Positions 1-6,988 of a stretch of DNA of 64,000 nt are shown here, piece by piece. A program made the translations under genes and the position numbers. The stretch is from JACZYA01 sp965247455 (GTDB lineage: Bacteria > Acidobacteriota > Terriglobia > Acidiferrales > 2-02-FULL-67-57), in NCBI GenBank assembly GCA_965247455.1, contig CBDFHE010000018.1, positions 310,001 through 374,000 of the forward strand, written 5' to 3'. The number at the start of each line of letters is the position of its first letter. The first letter of the stretch is position 1. The notes under the pieces are model-generated. The model made no database searches, was not told the origin of the DNA, and saw only the letters and a program-made list of their open reading frames with translations.

Positions 1-1
1 C

Positions 2-667
2 AACCACCTTACGGACTTACGAACCGCCGCTACCTCTGCAGTGGCTACCAGGCACTTGGCACGTATGGAAGCCAAGACCTTAGGGATTTTTGGAACGGGC
101 CGACAAGCGCGAGCACACATCAACGTACTGCCAGAAGTGCGGGATTTTCAGAGAGTGCTAGTTTGCGGTTCCCACCGGGCACACAGCAAAGAATTTGCTC
201 GCCGAATCGCGGCAGAAAAGGACCTAGAGGTTGAGGCGGTGGAGGCGCGCAGATGCGTTGTGGAGTCCGACGTTATTTGTACTTGCACGACATCGAAAGA
301 GCCCCTTTTTGAGGGGCGGTGGCTGCGTCCAGGGACGCACCTCAACTTGGTGGGGGCTTTTCGACCCACCACACGGGAAGTGGACAACGAGACCATTCGG
401 CGGGCTCGGGTGGTAGTGGATACCTACGAAGGCGCACTGGCCGAGGCAGGCGATCTGCTCATCCCTTTGAGGCAAGGTATCATCAACCGCCAGCATCTTG
501 TGGCCGACCTACACGAGATCGTTAGTGGAAAGAAGCCAGGACGCAAGTCCCCAGAGGAGATTACAGTTTTTGAAAGCCTGGGTTGTGCACTGGAAGACCT
601 CGTCACTGCAAAGTTGGTCTATGAGGAGGCTCTCCGCCAAAGTGGTTGGGAGGGGTCACAGAGGTGA
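2..667 (+). CDS. Ornithine cyclodeaminase/mu-crystallin family protein, 5' truncated
   Basis: The reading frame is open to the left edge of the window, so the N-terminus is missing. The visible part begins inside the conserved helix ending LTDLRTAATSA and continues into an NAD-binding Rossmann motif GIFGTGRQARAH, the hallmark of the OCD/mu-crystallin family. Members include ornithine cyclodeaminase, alanine dehydrogenase (archaeal type) and ketimine reductases; the part that would discriminate between them is partly outside the window. It is followed by a convergent dipeptidase gene, which may suggest amino-acid or peptide catabolism. Confident in family, not in substrate. Confidence 0.85.
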   Translation, partial: NHLTDLRTAATSAVATRHLARMEAKTLGIFGTGRQARAHINVLPEVRDFQRVLVCGSHRAHSKEFARRIAAEKDLEVEAVEARRCVVESDVICTCTTSKEPLFEGRWLRPGTHLNLVGAFRPTTREVDNETIRRARVVVDTYEGALAEAGDLLIPLRQGIINRQHLVADLHEIVSGKKPGRKSPEEITVFESLGCALEDLVTAKLVYEEALRQSGWEGSQR

Positions 668-840
668 CCGGGTGTTTGTTGGTCGAAGCTTGATAAAGAC
701 CAATGGAGTACGTTCACCCTTGCTAGGAACAGTCCTTCCCCGACGTCGCCAACACACACGATGTCAGGGTCGTCATCCCAACAAAGAATGATTGGTTCGA
801 CGGGCTGGTATGCTCTGGAGAATGAATCCCTCGTACTGGT

Positions 841-1947
841 TCAGGAAAGGACTTCCTTGTAAACTCTCACAAAGTTTCGTCCTAAGACTTGTCTGATTTC
901 TTGGTCTGTGTAACCTCGGGCGGACAATCCTTCAGTAATCTTGGGGAGCCCGCTTACATCTTCTACGCCGTCTACATATTTCGCCAGTTCAATAGGCGAC
1001 CCGTGTAGCATGAGCCATTCTTCGAGAACATCCATGTAGTAGTCAGCGAAATCCGGCCCCAAGCCCACGTGCTCGATGCCAACTAGGTCGGCGATATAAT
1101 CCACATGATCGAGGAATCGATCTAGAGTTGCTTTCCCCATGTCCGCGTCAACCATGAAGCAGAGGAAATTGAGCCCGATGACACCTTTACATCGGGCAAT
1201 TGCCTTGATTTGGTTGTCAGTCAGGTTACGGAAGTGATCGCAGAGTTTCCGAGCATTTGAGTGAGATACGATGACAGGCTTGTCCGTGAGTTCCAGTACC
1301 TCAAAAAAGCCCGGCTCCCCGAGGTGGACGAGATCTACAATCATATCGAGCTTGTTGATCTTCTTGATCAACTGCTTTCCAAGCTTGCTCAAGCCCCCCG
1401 CTGGAGTCTCTCCGCACCCGTCTGCCAGAAAGTTTCTTTCATTGTGTGTCAGGATGAGCGAGCGCAGTCCCAGACGGTAGTAGTTTCGCAGCAGGGAGAA
1501 ATCATCGGCGATGGCAGCCCCTCCTTCCAAAGCCAAGATTAGCCCAATTCTGCCCTTTGGCTCGAAGTTGTCTAGATCCTTTCCGTGGAGAATCAGCCCT
1601 AGATGAGCCGGGGATTCCTCCAGCTCATTATGGACACAATCAAGAACTCGGAACACGTTGCGTGGATCGCGGAAATCTATCCCATCTAGAACGAAGTCGC
1701 CACCCACGGTGAGAACCTCTACATTTACTCCGCCGGCTTGCAACTTGGGCAAGTGCTGGTTCTCAATCACAAGGTTCTTGCCTCTGAGCCGTTCCCGGAG
1801 TACCTGCAGAGCATAGTCAGAGTGAGCATCTACCACGGTGGCGTCACGATGGAGTTGGGCGAGTCTCCTGCTGTGGGTCGTTTTGCCCCGCCGGGCCTGT
1901 GAGCGGGACAAACTCGTTCGTCGCCTTTTGTCTTGACGCTTGGCCAT
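841..1947 (-). CDS. Membrane dipeptidase (peptidase family M19)
   Basis: Renal-dipeptidase-like zinc hydrolase of about 368 residues, expected to cleave dipeptides. Visible family signatures: the metal-binding H-x-D in VVDAHSDYA near residue 42, the EGG motif, LTHNERNFLADGC, VIVSHSNA followed by CDHFRNL, and GIEHVGLGPDFADY near the C-terminus. I choose the ATG at 1947 because a good Shine-Dalgarno (GGGAGGA) lies just upstream; the frame runs on to 2073 but that extension is not typical. The N-terminus is basic without an obvious signal peptide. It is convergent with the cyclodeaminase gene. Confidence 0.9.
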   Translation of the reverse strand: MAKRQDKRRRTSLSRSQARRGKTTHSRRLAQLHRDATVVDAHSDYALQVLRERLRGKNLVIENQHLPKLQAGGVNVEVLTVGGDFVLDGIDFRDPRNVFRVLDCVHNELEESPAHLGLILHGKDLDNFEPKGRIGLILALEGGAAIADDFSLLRNYYRLGLRSLILTHNERNFLADGCGETPAGGLSKLGKQLIKKINKLDMIVDLVHLGEPGFFEVLELTDKPVIVSHSNARKLCDHFRNLTDNQIKAIARCKGVIGLNFLCFMVDADMGKATLDRFLDHVDYIADLVGIEHVGLGPDFADYYMDVLEEWLMLHGSPIELAKYVDGVEDVSGLPKITEGLSARGYTDQEIRQVLGRNFVRVYKEVLS

Positions 1948-2319
1948 GCTAGTCCTCCCTGATACAGGATAGTAGGAGATGATTGATACCGCTAGAATAT
2001 AGCTGAACTCGGTAGGTTCGTGAGTTGTTTCGGCAGATCGGCGGTTAGAGCCAAAACGATTAGCTCTTATCATTTCGTCGGCACCATCCGCTCTCTGATG
2101 TCTGCGAACTCCGACAAGTATGGATCGGCAGTCGCCTACTAGTCATGCCTGTGCGTCTTCAGCACATTTGAGACAAGCTGACGCCTTCAGGGAAGCGACA
2201 GTTCGCTGCCCGAGCGGAATGAGACGGGCGAGTTGTTCATAGAGCAAATACTAGTTGAAGCGCTGCAAGACGCCCCGGAGTGTGCTGGTATCCGACTTAC
2301 CGTGAATCCCGAGTTAGCC

Positions 2320-2349
2320 TTGACACCAAAAAACGGACATGTGTAGAAT
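2320..2349 (+). promoter_or_regulatory. Sigma-70-type promoter of the peroxiredoxin gene
   Basis: A perfect -35 TTGACA at 2320-2325 and a -10 TAGAAT at 2344-2349 are separated by 18 bp. The predicted start leaves a leader of about 45 nt before the peroxiredoxin ATG at 2400. The rest of the 452-bp space between the dipeptidase start (1947) and this gene shows no other clear feature. Confidence 0.6.
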
Positions 2350-2399
2350 GCACTTTCTGGGCTATTCCCCATAACAGAATTTCAAGCGAGGAGACCACC

Positions 2400-3059
2400 A
2401 TGTCACTACGCATCAATGACGAAGCACCAGACTTTGTCGCCGAAACCACGCAAGGGACCATCAAATTTCACGAATGGATCGGCAACGGCTGGGCCATCTT
2501 GTTTTCCCACCCGAAAGACTTTACTCCGGTGTGCACTACCGAACTCGGTTATATGGCCGGGCTGCAACCCGAATTCGAAAAGCGCAACTGCAAGATCATC
2601 GGGCTGAGCGTGGACCCGACGAGCAGCCACAGCAAGTGGGCGGTGGATATCGAAGAGACGCAGGGCCACAAGGTGAAGTATCCGATGATCAGCGACCCGG
2701 AGCTGAAGATCGCCAAGCTCTATGGCATGTTGCCCGGAGAAGCCGGGGAAACCTGTGCGGGCCGCACCGCGGCGGACAATGCCACCGTGCGCACGGTTTT
2801 CGTGGTCGGTCCGGACAAGAAGATCAAACTGATGCTCAGCTACCCGATGAGCAGCGGCCGCAATTTCGATGAGGTGCTGCGCGTCCTCGATTCGATGCAA
2901 CTCACGGCCAAGCATCAAGTCGCCACACCGGTGAACTGGAAGCGGGGCGATGACGTTATCATCCTGCCCTCGGTGTCGGACGCAGACGCGAAACAGAAAT
3001 ACCCCGGTGGCTGGAAGTCGCCCAGACCTTATCTCCGGATCGTCCCCCCGCCGAAGTAA
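2400..3059 (+). CDS. 1-Cys peroxiredoxin (Prx6 type)
   Basis: Thiol peroxidase of 219 residues reducing hydrogen peroxide and organic hydroperoxides. The active-site motif FTPVCTTE places the peroxidatic cysteine at about residue 45, and the conserved Arg lies in NATVRTVFVV. The long C-terminal domain (VLDSMQLT... to residue 219) is typical of the Prx6/1-Cys class, which uses an external thiol as resolving partner. Another Cys lies near residue 120 (GETCAGRT). The ATG at 2400 follows GAGGAG, and a good promoter is present upstream. It stands alone as a monocistronic gene ahead of the tRNA. Confidence 0.95.
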   Translation: MSLRINDEAPDFVAETTQGTIKFHEWIGNGWAILFSHPKDFTPVCTTELGYMAGLQPEFEKRNCKIIGLSVDPTSSHSKWAVDIEETQGHKVKYPMISDPELKIAKLYGMLPGEAGETCAGRTAADNATVRTVFVVGPDKKIKLMLSYPMSSGRNFDEVLRVLDSMQLTAKHQVATPVNWKRGDDVIILPSVSDADAKQKYPGGWKSPRPYLRIVPPPK

Positions 3060-3573
3060 GTCGGTATTGACGCCGGGAGGAGGTCGCCCATCCCGTGCTC
3101 TGAGGATGGGTGTGCTTCTTGCTGAGGCCTCTCTGCACGCGAACCGTCGGCAGGGTGCGGACGGGCTGTCTTTTCAAAAACCTCGCCCACCACACGCCGG
3201 ATGGCGGGTCCATTTGGATCCGTAACGCCGTCCTCGAAAACTGACCTACCTGCACTTTTCGCTTGGCGCGTGATGGTGAATTCGGATATAGGAAGTGTAA
3301 ACTCGTGGCCCATTGCTACCGTCCAGTTTGTGCGAATCCACCCCCTTCCTTCCCCACCTCCGCTCATGCTAAAGTCACTACTTCAAAGGAACCGACGCCA
3401 TGCATTGCACTGAGAAACAGCTTCTCGCCCTGGAACCAAATTTCTTACTGTCCAATTTACTGTCCATTTTCGAGTCGCACCATGGGGTACGAGGGAGAAT
3501 AGCAAGACGTAATAGACAGCACGAATACCGCATAAATACAGCATTTTCTTGCAAGTACCTGATTTCATTCGGA
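3060..3573. other. 514-bp space before tRNA-Gly with no supported gene
   Basis: Several open frames cross this stretch on both strands, but none has a family match, a convincing ribosome site or sensible composition. One minus-strand frame that runs over the tRNA (3383-3652) translates into a sequence commonly mis-annotated over tRNA genes. The segment probably holds the peroxiredoxin terminator and the tRNA promoter, but I cannot place either. Confidence 0.4.
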
Positions 3574-3648
3574 GCGGGAGTAGTTCAGCGGTAGAACGCC
3601 AGCTTCCCAAGCTGGATGTCGCGGGTTCGATCCCCGTCTCCCGCTCCA
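3574..3648 (+). tRNA. tRNA-Gly (anticodon CCC)
   Basis: A 75-nt gene with encoded CCA. Acceptor stem GCGGGAG pairs with CTCCCGC; the D stem is GTTC/GAAC; the anticodon stem CCAGC/GCTGG holds the loop TTCCCAA (anticodon CCC, reading GGG codons); the T arm is GCGGG-TTCGATC-CCCGT. The 3' 54 nt are repeated exactly at 40039-40092. The gene is therefore the attachment site of the prophage, and its 3' end is regenerated by the phage-borne copy. Confidence 0.97.
3595..3648 (+). repeat. attL core (left prophage junction)
   Basis: 54 bp of tRNA-Gly, from the anticodon stem to the CCA end, identical to 40039-40092. Identity stops abruptly on both sides: G versus A on the left, C versus A on the right. 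That is the pattern expected for an integrase crossover core. Confidence 0.95.
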
Positions 3649-3818
3649 CCATAAAAGCTAAGGAAAATAAGCATTGTTGAATGTGATTGGTTTTTGTCGG
3701 TGCGGGTTCCTTGTCAGAGGTGGGCAGAAATAGGAATTTTTAGGCCTATCAGGACACAACTGGAGCACAATCAAAAACGGGAATGTAAAGATGACAACTA
3801 CACCTTTACATTCCTCTC

Positions 3819-3843
3819 AAAAAAAGTGCGGGCCGAAGCCCGC
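3819..3843 (-). terminator. Rho-independent terminator of the phage late operon
   Basis: Read on the minus strand, a stem GCGGGC/GCCCGC with a TTCG tetraloop (3828-3843) is followed by AC and a run of seven T (3819-3825). It lies 58 bp past the last leftward gene and just inside attL, so it would stop late phage transcription before the host tRNA. Confidence 0.85.
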
Positions 3844-3900
3844 CCTCGTTTCTTCCTCTTCTCTTGGCCAGAAGCACATATGCAAGGGGTCAGTGGCCCC

Positions 3901-4122
3901 TCATAAGACACCTCCTGGTTTCTTTCCGTTACGAATCTCGACTTGTTTGACGAACTTGTCCTCGGCGGCCGCGCGCGCCATTGTCAACGCCTGCACCACG
4001 GTCAGCAGGGTCACGTACTCACCGGTCAGCTTACCTAGCAGTGCCAGCGTAGTCCCGAGCGTCAGCACCGCCCAAGCCATCGTCATTGTTCGGCCGCCGC
4101 AGAATCGGTAGAGCCCCTTCAT
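3901..4122 (-). CDS. Small membrane protein of the lysis cassette
   Basis: 73 residues from the ATG at 4122, whose ATGA overlap with the previous stop indicates translational coupling. A hydrophobic region (residues about 13-45, rich in L, T, A and V) is followed by a charged tail ending KKPGGVL. It is the last gene before the late terminator and follows a spanin-like gene. It could be a second holin, an antiholin or an outer-membrane lysis factor, but there is no lipobox. Function not recognised. Confidence 0.6.
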   Translation of the reverse strand: MKGLYRFCGGRTMTMAWAVLTLGTTLALLGKLTGEYVTLLTVVQALTMARAAAEDKFVKQVEIRNGKKPGGVL

Positions 4123-4901
4123 GGCTGCACCGTCGGGCGGAGGGCGGCGACATCGGCCGGGGTGGGAACCGGCAAGCTCTTGTCGTTGCACTTCCAAAGG
4201 AACAGGCACTTGGCCGCGCGCTTCTTGCGTGGGAGGGCGTTGTAGGCCTGGACGTAGTACCGCTCCAGCTTGACCGTGTACTCCACAAAGGCGTCCACCT
4301 TGTCGGCCGTGGCCTGGGCCCGATCGGTGACGGCCTGCACCTGCTCGCCCAACGCCTTGATCTCACCCTCCAGGCCGCCCACCTTTTCCTGCAGCGCCTG
4401 AGCCTGTTGCTGGCAGAGAGGCCAGTCGGTGGTGCAGCGCGCCAGGTAGCGGAGCTCGTCGGGATAGAAGCCGGGGCTGGGGTCCTCCGGCCGGCGGATC
4501 CCGATGGCGCGCCAGATATGCGGCGTCAGCAGGTTGTCGGGCAGAGAGTCAATCCGGGCGTGCGCGGCCGTGCGCTCGGTTTGGATATTCGCCAGCCGCT
4601 CGGTTGCGCGGTCCACCAGCCGCATGGCATCCTCGAACCGCTTGACCGCTTCCGCCTCCCGCAATCGAGCCGCTGCTTCCCGCTCTGAGGATTCGGCCAA
4701 TAGCTCGTTAAGCTGGGCGCGGTCTTGCTTCCTCTGCACATCTGCCTTCTCTGTCACGTCGGCTCGCACCTTCTGCTCGCGGGCGTTTCCGCCGGCGACG
4801 TAGATGCGCCAGACCGCAATAGCCAGCACCAAGGCGATGCCGGTACCGACCATGAGGCGTCGACCAAAACGAGTAGCGAAAAAAGGTGCAAACGGAATCA
4901 T
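4119..4901 (-). CDS. Spanin-like membrane-anchored coiled-coil protein
   Basis: 260 residues from the ATG at 4901, which has an AAGGTG ribosome site; the frame is open further upstream but that would overlap the preceding gene. A single N-terminal transmembrane segment (residues about 13-33, MVGTGIALVLAIAVWRIYVA) is followed by a long charged coiled coil rich in E, R, A and Q, then a Cys-containing segment (ARCTTDWPLCQQQ) and a second helical stretch. This is the architecture of an inner-membrane spanin (Rz-like), and it lies next to the endolysin and holin-like genes. Assignment is by topology and location, not sequence family. Confidence 0.55.
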   Translation of the reverse strand: MIPFAPFFATRFGRRLMVGTGIALVLAIAVWRIYVAGGNAREQKVRADVTEKADVQRKQDRAQLNELLAESSEREAAARLREAEAVKRFEDAMRLVDRATERLANIQTERTAAHARIDSLPDNLLTPHIWRAIGIRRPEDPSPGFYPDELRYLARCTTDWPLCQQQAQALQEKVGGLEGEIKALGEQVQAVTDRAQATADKVDAFVEYTVKLERYYVQAYNALPRKKRAAKCLFLWKCNDKSLPVPTPADVAALRPTVQP

Positions 4902-4905
4902 GATG

Positions 4906-5261
4906 TCACCTTTTCCCAGGCAGCAGAAGCGACCGCTCGGAGACAATCCCAACCAGCAAAGAGCAGGTGGTCGCCCCAAAATAGACCGGCGCGCCACGGG
5001 GACCGGAAACCTGCCAGTGCCCGCGCGGTGGGATGGCCTTGGGGTAGATCATCGAGGCCTGCCCGACGGGCCAGTTTCCCCAAGCCTCTTTGTCCTCCAA
5101 GCGGATACTGCCGAACAGGAACTCTGGCGGGCGACGGCGTCGTCGATCCACTCCATGCGTTTTCGCACGGCGGGGATTTCCTCGACCAATTTCCAGACCA
5201 GCAGGAAGGCGGCGCCGCCCAGGGCGTGCAGCGGCATGTTCCAACTCAACCATTCATTCAT
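4906..5261 (-). pseudogene. Lysis-region membrane protein split by a -1 frame change
   Basis: Translation from the ATG at 5261 gives a hydrophobic helix (LHALGGAAFLLVWKLVEEI) and a charged segment ending near RMEWIDDAVA. From about 5125 the plausible coding frame moves back one base: it continues PEFLFGSIRLEDKEAWGNW and runs to a stop at 4906, four bases before the spanin-like ATG. The initial frame would instead stop at 5049 and leave an unusually large gap. GC at third positions favours the second frame between 5050 and 4920. Either a one-base indel or a recoding event is possible; no classic slippery heptamer is seen. Confidence 0.5.
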
Positions 5262-5326
5262 CGCGTCACCTCGTCATGCGGGGGTTGCAAGTTTCATGGT
5301 TTTCCTCCCTGTCCGCCTAGGGCGGA

Positions 5327-5965
5327 CTACATGCGTTGCAAACCCAGCTCGCTCACGATGCGGTCCCAAGGAAATCCTGGGTGCACGTCGGTCTTGTCCG
5401 CCCGGACGTGCGCGTGGGCGATGATGCCTTGCCGTAGGCGGTGCTTCACATCAAAGCGAGGTGCGCGGCCGGTCTGGACACTGCGCGGAACTACTGGCGG
5501 TATCGGGAAACCGGCGAGCAGCAGATTGAGCAGCTTGATCATCGCCGTGATTTGGGCCGGGGTGTAGGCCGCGAAGTAGCGGTAGCCGCGCCAAATACGG
5601 CCCAGGTCAAAGACCTTGCCACGATAGCGTGTGCGCTCGCTCACGCGGTCGAAGCAGTAGAGCTTGCCGCCGCGCTCAGTCAACGCGCCCTCGTTCGCAA
5701 GCTCGTATCCGATTGAGCGCCGCTCGTCCGCGCGGCGACTGTAGCCCAGGTGGTAGGCCCATTGGTCGGTGGCAAAAACCTGGTGGATGGTTCCGTTTCT
5801 CGCGCCCAGGAAGGCAGTACCGATTGGCTTTGGGTCCGTCAACCACCAATCGAAGGTCGAGCGGGCGGACCCGCCGGTGGTGCCGTGAAGCACGATCAGA
5901 TTCTTCTTCGTGCGCTCGTTCTTGTATTCCGGCGCCGGCAGCTTCAAGCTATTGTCCAACTTCAT
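5327..5965 (-). CDS. Endolysin, N-acetylmuramoyl-L-alanine amidase (Amidase_2)
   Basis: 212-residue peptidoglycan amidase that cleaves the bond between N-acetylmuramic acid and L-alanine to lyse the host. Zinc and active-site motifs are visible: the first His in LIVLHGTTGG (residue 27), IHQVF and WAYHLG (61-72), Glu in YELANEG (near 88), and the C-terminal His/Asp cluster GIIAHAHVRADKTDVHPGF (about 180-198). There is no signal peptide, so release depends on a holin. Its ATG overlaps the stop of the upstream membrane protein gene (ATGA), the usual holin-endolysin arrangement. Confidence 0.92.
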   Translation of the reverse strand: MKLDNSLKLPAPEYKNERTKKNLIVLHGTTGGSARSTFDWWLTDPKPIGTAFLGARNGTIHQVFATDQWAYHLGYSRRADERRSIGYELANEGALTERGGKLYCFDRVSERTRYRGKVFDLGRIWRGYRYFAAYTPAQITAMIKLLNLLLAGFPIPPVVPRSVQTGRAPRFDVKHRLRQGIIAHAHVRADKTDVHPGFPWDRIVSELGLQRM

Positions 5966-6234
5966 TTTTTCTCCTTGGTCGCTTCTAGTGCCTGCTTGGC
6001 GTAAAATTTGGCGCTCATCGCCGCATCACGTGTTTCTTGCAGAAGGTTTTTGACATCGACAAAGTGAGTGCGAAGCTCCCCGGCGCTCATGTTTGAGTTA
6101 CCGGGATTTCGTGAATTGTTGTTCCTTCGCTTAGTGGCGGACTCGAACGTGCGCGAGAAGATGTACTTCAGCAACTCCAGCGCAACCCAGGCGATTGCGG
6201 CGATCAGGACGGGCAGCAAGCTCTCTTGGGTCAT
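5962..6234 (-). CDS. Holin-like small membrane protein
   Basis: 90 residues: a short N-terminus, one strong transmembrane helix (LLPVLIAAIAWVALELLKYI, residues about 6-25), a basic Asn-rich linker and a charged C-terminal helix ending ATKEKK. It is translationally coupled to the endolysin by an ATGA overlap. Position, size and topology fit a class III-type holin or a membrane-tethered partner of the endolysin. No specific holin family is recognised. Confidence 0.6.
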   Translation of the reverse strand: MTQESLLPVLIAAIAWVALELLKYIFSRTFESATKRRNNNSRNPGNSNMSAGELRTHFVDVKNLLQETRDAAMSAKFYAKQALEATKEKK

Positions 6235-6312
6235 ACGATTGTTCCCTCACCTTCTCTAATTCGGTTTTCCTTCCTCTTGTGGCGACCGCTGCGCTGCCTC
6301 CGCAGCCAGTTT

Positions 6313-6642
6313 TCAGCGCCCCTCTTCTTTCTTCAAAGCCAACAGGTCGTTGGCGCGGCGCTGGAGAGCAGCCCTGCACTTGGCGTACTCATCGTTGGTG
6401 GCGTCGCAGCCGCCCGTGGCGTAAAAGCAGTCCAGGCAGTAGTAGCGGAAACGCCCCGCCGGTTCATTCACGACGTGGACGACCTCGTTGAAGCCGTCCG
6501 GATGTTGAAGAATGAGGGCCTGCTGCGCGACGATTATCGGCTTGTTCGTGGGGTCGAGTAGCTTCCTGCACCCACCGTCGCAGCGGTAGACGTTCACCTG
6601 CGCGTTGACGCCATCAATCTTAACGATTCGTTTTTCTCTCAT
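6313..6642 (-). CDS. Cys-rich phage protein, unknown function
   Basis: 109 residues with two cysteine pairs, YRCDGGCRKLL near residue 20 and YYCLDCFYATGGC near residue 70, which would form a zinc-binding site. The C-terminus is a charged helix (KCRAALQRRANDLLALKKEEGR). It lies between the tail genes and the lysis cassette. No family is recognised. Confidence 0.65.
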   Translation of the reverse strand: MREKRIVKIDGVNAQVNVYRCDGGCRKLLDPTNKPIIVAQQALILQHPDGFNEVVHVVNEPAGRFRYYCLDCFYATGGCDATNDEYAKCRAALQRRANDLLALKKEEGR

Positions 6643-6655
6643 ATCTCCCTCTCAC

Positions 6656-6988
6656 TTAGACGACCGTCCCCGGCGGCAATGTCCTTCCTTCGATGTCGGG
6701 AACCTTCTGGAGCTTTCTAAAGATCTTCTCAATCAGGGACACCGCGCTGAAGTCCGCCGTGTTGATGGCCTGTGCGAAGGCGAGCGCCTGGGCATCCTCG
6801 TAGAGGAACGACAGGTGGTAGTCGTCGTTCTGGTCAGCCAGCATGATGGACATCAGGCCCTTTCCCCCGGCGGTGCGAGACTTCTGAAAGTTGAAGCTGA
6901 AGGCCACCACCCGCAGGTCGGTGATCATAGTCTTCTGGCCGAAGTCTCCGACCGGCTCAGGGGTCGTAAGTACGTATTTTTTATCCAT
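6656..6988 (-). CDS. Hypothetical phage protein downstream of the tail fibre
   Basis: 110 residues from the ATG at 6988, which overlaps the stop codon of the tail-fibre gene by one base (TAATG). The sequence (DKKYVLTTPEPVGDFGQK..., RVVAFSFNFQKSRT...) is beta-strand-like followed by a helical C-terminus. Coupling to the fibre gene suggests a small structural protein or fibre chaperone; this is only positional inference. Confidence 0.65.
   Translation of the reverse strand: MDKKYVLTTPEPVGDFGQKTMITDLRVVAFSFNFQKSRTAGGKGLMSIMLADQNDDYHLSFLYEDAQALAFAQAINTADFSAVSLIEKIFRKLQKVPDIEGRTLPPGTVV

Noticed and set aside
3383..3652. Minus-strand ORF across the tRNA, with an ERETGIEPATSS-like start
   Set aside because: It is antisense to tRNA-Gly; this translation is a well-known artefact over tRNA genes and has no independent support.
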